DNA of 33,612 nt. Source: Segatella salivae DSM 15606. Lineage in GTDB: Bacteria; Bacteroidota; Bacteroidia; Bacteroidales; Bacteroidaceae. Below, in pieces: positions 30,717 to 33,612 of this stretch (its first letter is position 1; each line of letters begins with the position of its first letter). Made by a program: the position numbers and the translations under genes. The DNA is taken from the NCBI RefSeq assembly GCF_000185845.1, contig NZ_GL629647.1, forward strand, positions 14,268-47,879, written 5' to 3'. Under the pieces are notes generated by a model. That model was not told where the DNA came from. It searched no databases and saw only the letters and a program-made list of their open reading frames with translations.

Positions 30717-31391
30717 TTATTTCAATAAGTCGGGACGCAAACGTTTTGTCCGTTCCATTGCTTGATCAAACTCCCATTGGCGTACTTTCGCTTCGTTTCC
30801 ACTCAAAAGAATGTCTGGAACCTTCCAACCTTTATAGTCAGATGGGCGAGTATATATAGGTGCTGCAAGCATATTGTCTTGAAAACAGTCGCTCAATGCA
30901 CTTTGTTCATCACTGATTGAGCCTGGAATTAGCCTCACTATAGCATCTGTCATCACTGCAGCGGCCAACTCTCCGCCTGTAAGCACATAGTCACCAATAC
31001 TTATCTCTCGCGTAATCAGATGGTCTCTGATGCGCTGATCAATTCCTTTATAGTGGCCACAGAGGATAATCATGTTGCCTTTTAGAGATAGTTCGTTGGC
31101 TAAAGGCTGGTCAAACTTCTCGCCATCAGGGCTGGTGTAAATTACCTCTTCATAGTCGCGTTCGGCTTTAAGCGCAGAGATGCAGCGGTCAATAGGTTCA
31201 CATTGCATCACCATTCCTGCGCTTCCACCATAAGGATAGTCGTCAACGCGACGCCATTTATCAAGTGTATAATCGCGAAGGTTATGTAACTGAATCTCAA
31301 CAAGCCCTTTTTTCTGTGCTCGAGCAAGGATAGATTCAGTGACAAAGCCCTCAATCATTTCCGGGATTACTGAAATAATGTCTATTCTCAT
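30717..31391 (-). CDS. trmD: tRNA (guanine-N1)-methyltransferase
   Basis: 224 aa SPOUT-class enzyme methylating G37 of tRNAs with SAM. Trefoil-knot motifs are clear: YPYGGSAGMVM near 53-63, CGHYKGIDQRI, ISIGDYVLTGGELAAAVM and GSISDEQSA. Length is slightly shorter than E. coli TrmD (255 aa), as is usual in Bacteroidota. The start at 31391 (MRIDIISVIPEM) is the family N-terminus; a 12-codon upstream extension is open but lies across a promoter box. That promoter (31397-31427) would give an almost leaderless mRNA. The gene has its own terminator. Confidence 0.96.
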   Translation of the reverse strand: MRIDIISVIPEMIEGFVTESILARAQKKGLVEIQLHNLRDYTLDKWRRVDDYPYGGSAGMVMQCEPIDRCISALKAERDYEEVIYTSPDGEKFDQPLANELSLKGNMIILCGHYKGIDQRIRDHLITREISIGDYVLTGGELAAAVMTDAIVRLIPGSISDEQSALSDCFQDNMLAAPIYTRPSDYKGWKVPDILLSGNEAKVRQWEFDQAMERTKRLRPDLLK

Positions 31392-31396
31392 GACTG

Positions 31397-31427
31397 CAAA
31401 AGTAATGCTTTTTCTTTGATTGAACAA
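31397..31427 (-). promoter_or_regulatory. trmD promoter giving a near-leaderless transcript
   Basis: Minus strand: TTG (31427-31425), 20 bases, TACTTTTG (31404-31397). The -7 box ends only 5 bases before the ATG at 31391. Confidence 0.6.
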
Positions 31428-31468
31428 GCATACTCATGCTTTATCGGCATCGAGTTGCATATTTAATA

Positions 31469-33466
31469 TTATTCTTTTCCAAACTTTTCAATAAATTCTT
31501 CTTCTGAGATTATGGGGATTCCCAATTGTTGTGCCTTCTGATTCTTTGAGCTTTGAGAGGCTACATCGTTGTTAATCAAATAGTCGGTAGACTTGCTGAC
31601 GCTTCCCGTTACCTTTCCTCCTTGACTTTCTATGTATGCTTTCAGCTCGTTACGATTCTTATAATGTGTCACATCGCCAGTCACAACAAAGGTCAATCCC
31701 TTGCAACTGTCGCCCTCTGCCGCTGTGTTTTCTTGGCTCACGCGTACTTGTTGAAGCAGTTCTTCAACCATAGCGAGATTTTCTTCATCATGAAACCAAG
31801 TCACCACTTGATTGCTTTTTTCGGGTCCAATGCCTGCAATGAGAGAAAAAGGTGAGTCGCTTGCCGGAACAATATTTTCGCTTTTACCACTTGCAATGGT
31901 GATAATATCTTGCAGCGAATAGGCACTTAGCAACCTTTTACATACGTCTTGACCACACAAAGGAATGCTCAACGCATATAGAAAGTGGTGTGCTTCCACG
32001 TCACGTGCTTTCTCAATAGAGCGCAAAAGGTTGCGAACGCTCTTCTCACCAAAGCCATCTGTTGACGAAAGTTGAATGGCGTGATCTTTCAATTTGTATA
32101 AATCGGCATAGGTCTTTACCCATCCAAAGTTGATGAATTTAGCCACTGTTTGCTCTGACATGCCATCGATGTTAACTCCTTCTTTGCTTACAAAGCGCGC
32201 AAACTTACGTAGTTGTTTCGCTGGGCATTTGGGGTTTGTGCAATGAAGGGTCTTTGTTTCGCTGGCCGAACTAATCGTTATGCGGGTTGGCGCATTGCAA
32301 ACCGGACAAGAACATGGAATGTCTAAGTCGCCAACTTTCTCAATAACACGAATCACTTTCGGTATAATCTTATTGGCTTTGATAACACTTAGTTTCGTTC
32401 CTTGGCCGCCGATACCTAATCGTTCACATTCACTGATATTACAGAGTGAGGCACGTTTTACACTCGTTCCCTCCAAATCAACAGGTGAAAACACGGCAAC
32501 AGGTGAGATTGTATTGGCTGCACAACTCCATTCTACATGGTCTAACACGGTGTCTGCACTTTCATCTTGCCATTTAAAGGCAAGGCCCGCACGCGTTGCA
32601 TGATGTCCCGTGACACTGCCAGTTTGGGCAAACGCTGTGTCATCATAGGTAATTACCAAGCCATCTACAGGGTAGGGGTTCTCTTTTCCCGTTACTTTCT
32701 CTGTCCATTTTGCAATGACTTGTTCTATGTTTTGCAGTGTTGGATGTTCTATTTCCTCACGTTCTACCGCCTTCATACCATTCTTTTCAAGCCAATCCAT
32801 ACGCTTTCCCCATGACGTTATGACTTCATCGGTATAGACTAATGTAAAAGGAATCCACACAAGATGACGCTGTTTGACTTCATTAATGTCTTTTAATGTC
32901 AGCGAACCTGAAGCTAAGTTGCGTGGGTTTGCATATTCTTCTTCGCTCTCAATATTAAATTGTTCGAAGTCGGCATAACTGATAACACATTCTCCTCTGA
33001 CTACAACATGGCCCTTGTTCTTTATCTCTTGTGGAATGCCTTGAATGGCAGTAGCCAAATGAGTGATGTTTGTTCCGATGTGTCCATTGCCTCGTGTCAC
33101 CACCTTTGTAAGTTTTCCGTTGTTAAAAGTGACTACAAGTGTCAACCCATCAAGCTTCCAACTCAGCCAAATAGGATGCTCTTCTGCCCATTTCGCGAGT
33201 TCAACAGGTTGCTTGGTCTTTGCTAATGAGAGGGCAGGAAATTCGTGTTCTTCCTTCTTTCCAATAATATTGTCTTCCGAAACTCGGTTGGTTGGTGAGT
33301 CGGGGAACTGCTGCCCAGTCTCTTTTTCCAAGTGTTTCACTTCGTCAAACAAGGCGTCCCATTCGTAGTCTGACATCTGTTCACCCTGTCCATTATAGTA
33401 TGCATTGGCCGCGGAATTAAGCTTGTCAACAAGCTCTCGCATGGTTCTTAGTTTGTCTTCTGCCAT
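31469..33466 (-). CDS. ligA: NAD-dependent DNA ligase, divergent LigA
   Basis: 665 aa with the full LigA layout. Residues 1-60 are the NMN-binding Ia-like part (AYYNGQGEQMSDYEWDALFDE), followed by an adenylation domain with nucleophile K104 (WKLDG). An OB fold precedes four zinc cysteines (C387, C390, C409, C414), then helix-hairpin-helix repeats and a C-terminal BRCT domain (588-665; FVVTGDVTHYKNRNELKAYI). Several normally fixed residues differ. E. coli E113 (ELKLDG) is S102, and K290 (DGVVIKV) is T273 in DGLVITY. The GRTG-T-PVA segment is SCAANTISPVA, and the GEDVT-N-RTI stretch is GTNITHLATAI. K298 (E. coli K314) is kept. It may be a specialised paralogue; a canonical LigA could be elsewhere. 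Confidence 0.9.
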   Translation of the reverse strand: MAEDKLRTMRELVDKLNSAANAYYNGQGEQMSDYEWDALFDEVKHLEKETGQQFPDSPTNRVSEDNIIGKKEEHEFPALSLAKTKQPVELAKWAEEHPIWLSWKLDGLTLVVTFNNGKLTKVVTRGNGHIGTNITHLATAIQGIPQEIKNKGHVVVRGECVISYADFEQFNIESEEEYANPRNLASGSLTLKDINEVKQRHLVWIPFTLVYTDEVITSWGKRMDWLEKNGMKAVEREEIEHPTLQNIEQVIAKWTEKVTGKENPYPVDGLVITYDDTAFAQTGSVTGHHATRAGLAFKWQDESADTVLDHVEWSCAANTISPVAVFSPVDLEGTSVKRASLCNISECERLGIGGQGTKLSVIKANKIIPKVIRVIEKVGDLDIPCSCPVCNAPTRITISSASETKTLHCTNPKCPAKQLRKFARFVSKEGVNIDGMSEQTVAKFINFGWVKTYADLYKLKDHAIQLSSTDGFGEKSVRNLLRSIEKARDVEAHHFLYALSIPLCGQDVCKRLLSAYSLQDIITIASGKSENIVPASDSPFSLIAGIGPEKSNQVVTWFHDEENLAMVEELLQQVRVSQENTAAEGDSCKGLTFVVTGDVTHYKNRNELKAYIESQGGKVTGSVSKSTDYLINNDVASQSSKNQKAQQLGIPIISEEEFIEKFGKE

Positions 33467-33494
33467 TTTATAGAATTCAAAAGTTATGGTTTAG

Positions 33495-33502
33495 CAAAAA
33501 TA
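33495..33502 (-). promoter_or_regulatory. -7 box (TATTTTTG) before ligA
   Basis: Minus-strand TATTTTTG (33502-33495) fits TAnnTTTG, about 28 bases before the ligA ATG. No clear -33 element is seen. Confidence 0.45.
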
Positions 33503-33612
33503 CAACTTTTATATCATAAACTATTCTCATTGTAGGAAAAAGTTGATTCTTGCGTTTTGGGGAAGTGCTTCAAATGGTAATAAAAAATAATATAGTTTAT
33601 ATTGAGTGAAAT

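Overview
The window reads as a chromosomal segment of a Bacteroidota species, most likely Prevotella in the broad sense (Prevotellaceae). The reasons are: promoters that fit the Bacteroidota primary-sigma pattern (TTTG or TTG, 19-21 bp, then TAnnTTTG) in front of many genes; start codons mostly without Shine-Dalgarno sequences; a DAHP synthase with a C-terminal chorismate mutase domain, an architecture characterised in Prevotella nigrescens; and the family types of the outer-membrane, OPT and GDP-fucose synthase proteins. Nearly all genes are housekeeping or metabolic. I see no insertion sequence, integrase, phage module, CRISPR array or rRNA.

Layout. 1-2.3 kb: htpG behind an unusual sigma-54-like element. 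2.4-2.65 kb: two identical tandem tRNA-Arg(ACG) genes with their own promoter and terminator. 2.9-6.6 kb: an M48 lipoprotein protease, an NfeD/stomatin-like membrane pair, and a UDP-GlcNAc 2-epimerase homologue lacking two expected catalytic residues. 6.6-7.05 kb: a non-annotated unit with promoter, strong hairpins, a 30-codon ORF and a terminator. 7.1-10.4 kb: a small beta-barrel protein and two minus-strand genes of unknown role, one with a DUF4373-like N-terminus. 10.8-16.0 kb: an aromatic amino-acid operon (pheA, aminotransferase, DAHP synthase-chorismate mutase, tyrA, plus an endonuclease/exonuclease/phosphatase-fold gene). 16.1-18.5 kb: ffh-folD. 18.7-21.3 kb: a secreted GH51-type arabinofuranosidase. 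24.2-21.3 kb, minus strand: cobU-cobT-cobS-cobC, the lower-ligand half of cobalamin synthesis. 24.4-25.5 kb: a strongly expressed OmpA-family porin. 30.6-25.9 kb, minus strand: OPT transporter-fcl-manA-YolD-like gene. 33.5-30.7 kb, minus strand: ligA (divergent) and trmD.

The most striking observation is upstream of pheA. A promoter at 10829-10860 is followed by a 24-codon ORF (10908-10982) that carries eight consecutive Phe/Tyr codons. Next come two mutually exclusive RNA structures: an antiterminator (10963-10979 with 11025-11037) and an intrinsic terminator (11026-11058) ending just before the pheA start. This is the layout of a ribosome-mediated Phe/Tyr transcription attenuator controlling the whole pheA-to-tyrA operon. 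The peptide is too short for ordinary gene calling.

Other points worth a second look are the orphan structured transcript at 6.67-7.02 kb, the sigma-54-like htpG promoter, the tRNA-Arg pair with an apparent A19-U56 tertiary pair in place of G19-C56, the epimerase and ligase homologues that lack canonical active-site residues, low-complexity proline-rich insertions inside two reading frames, and a YolD-like protein outside its usual DNA-polymerase context. All calls come from reading the sequence; no database search was run.
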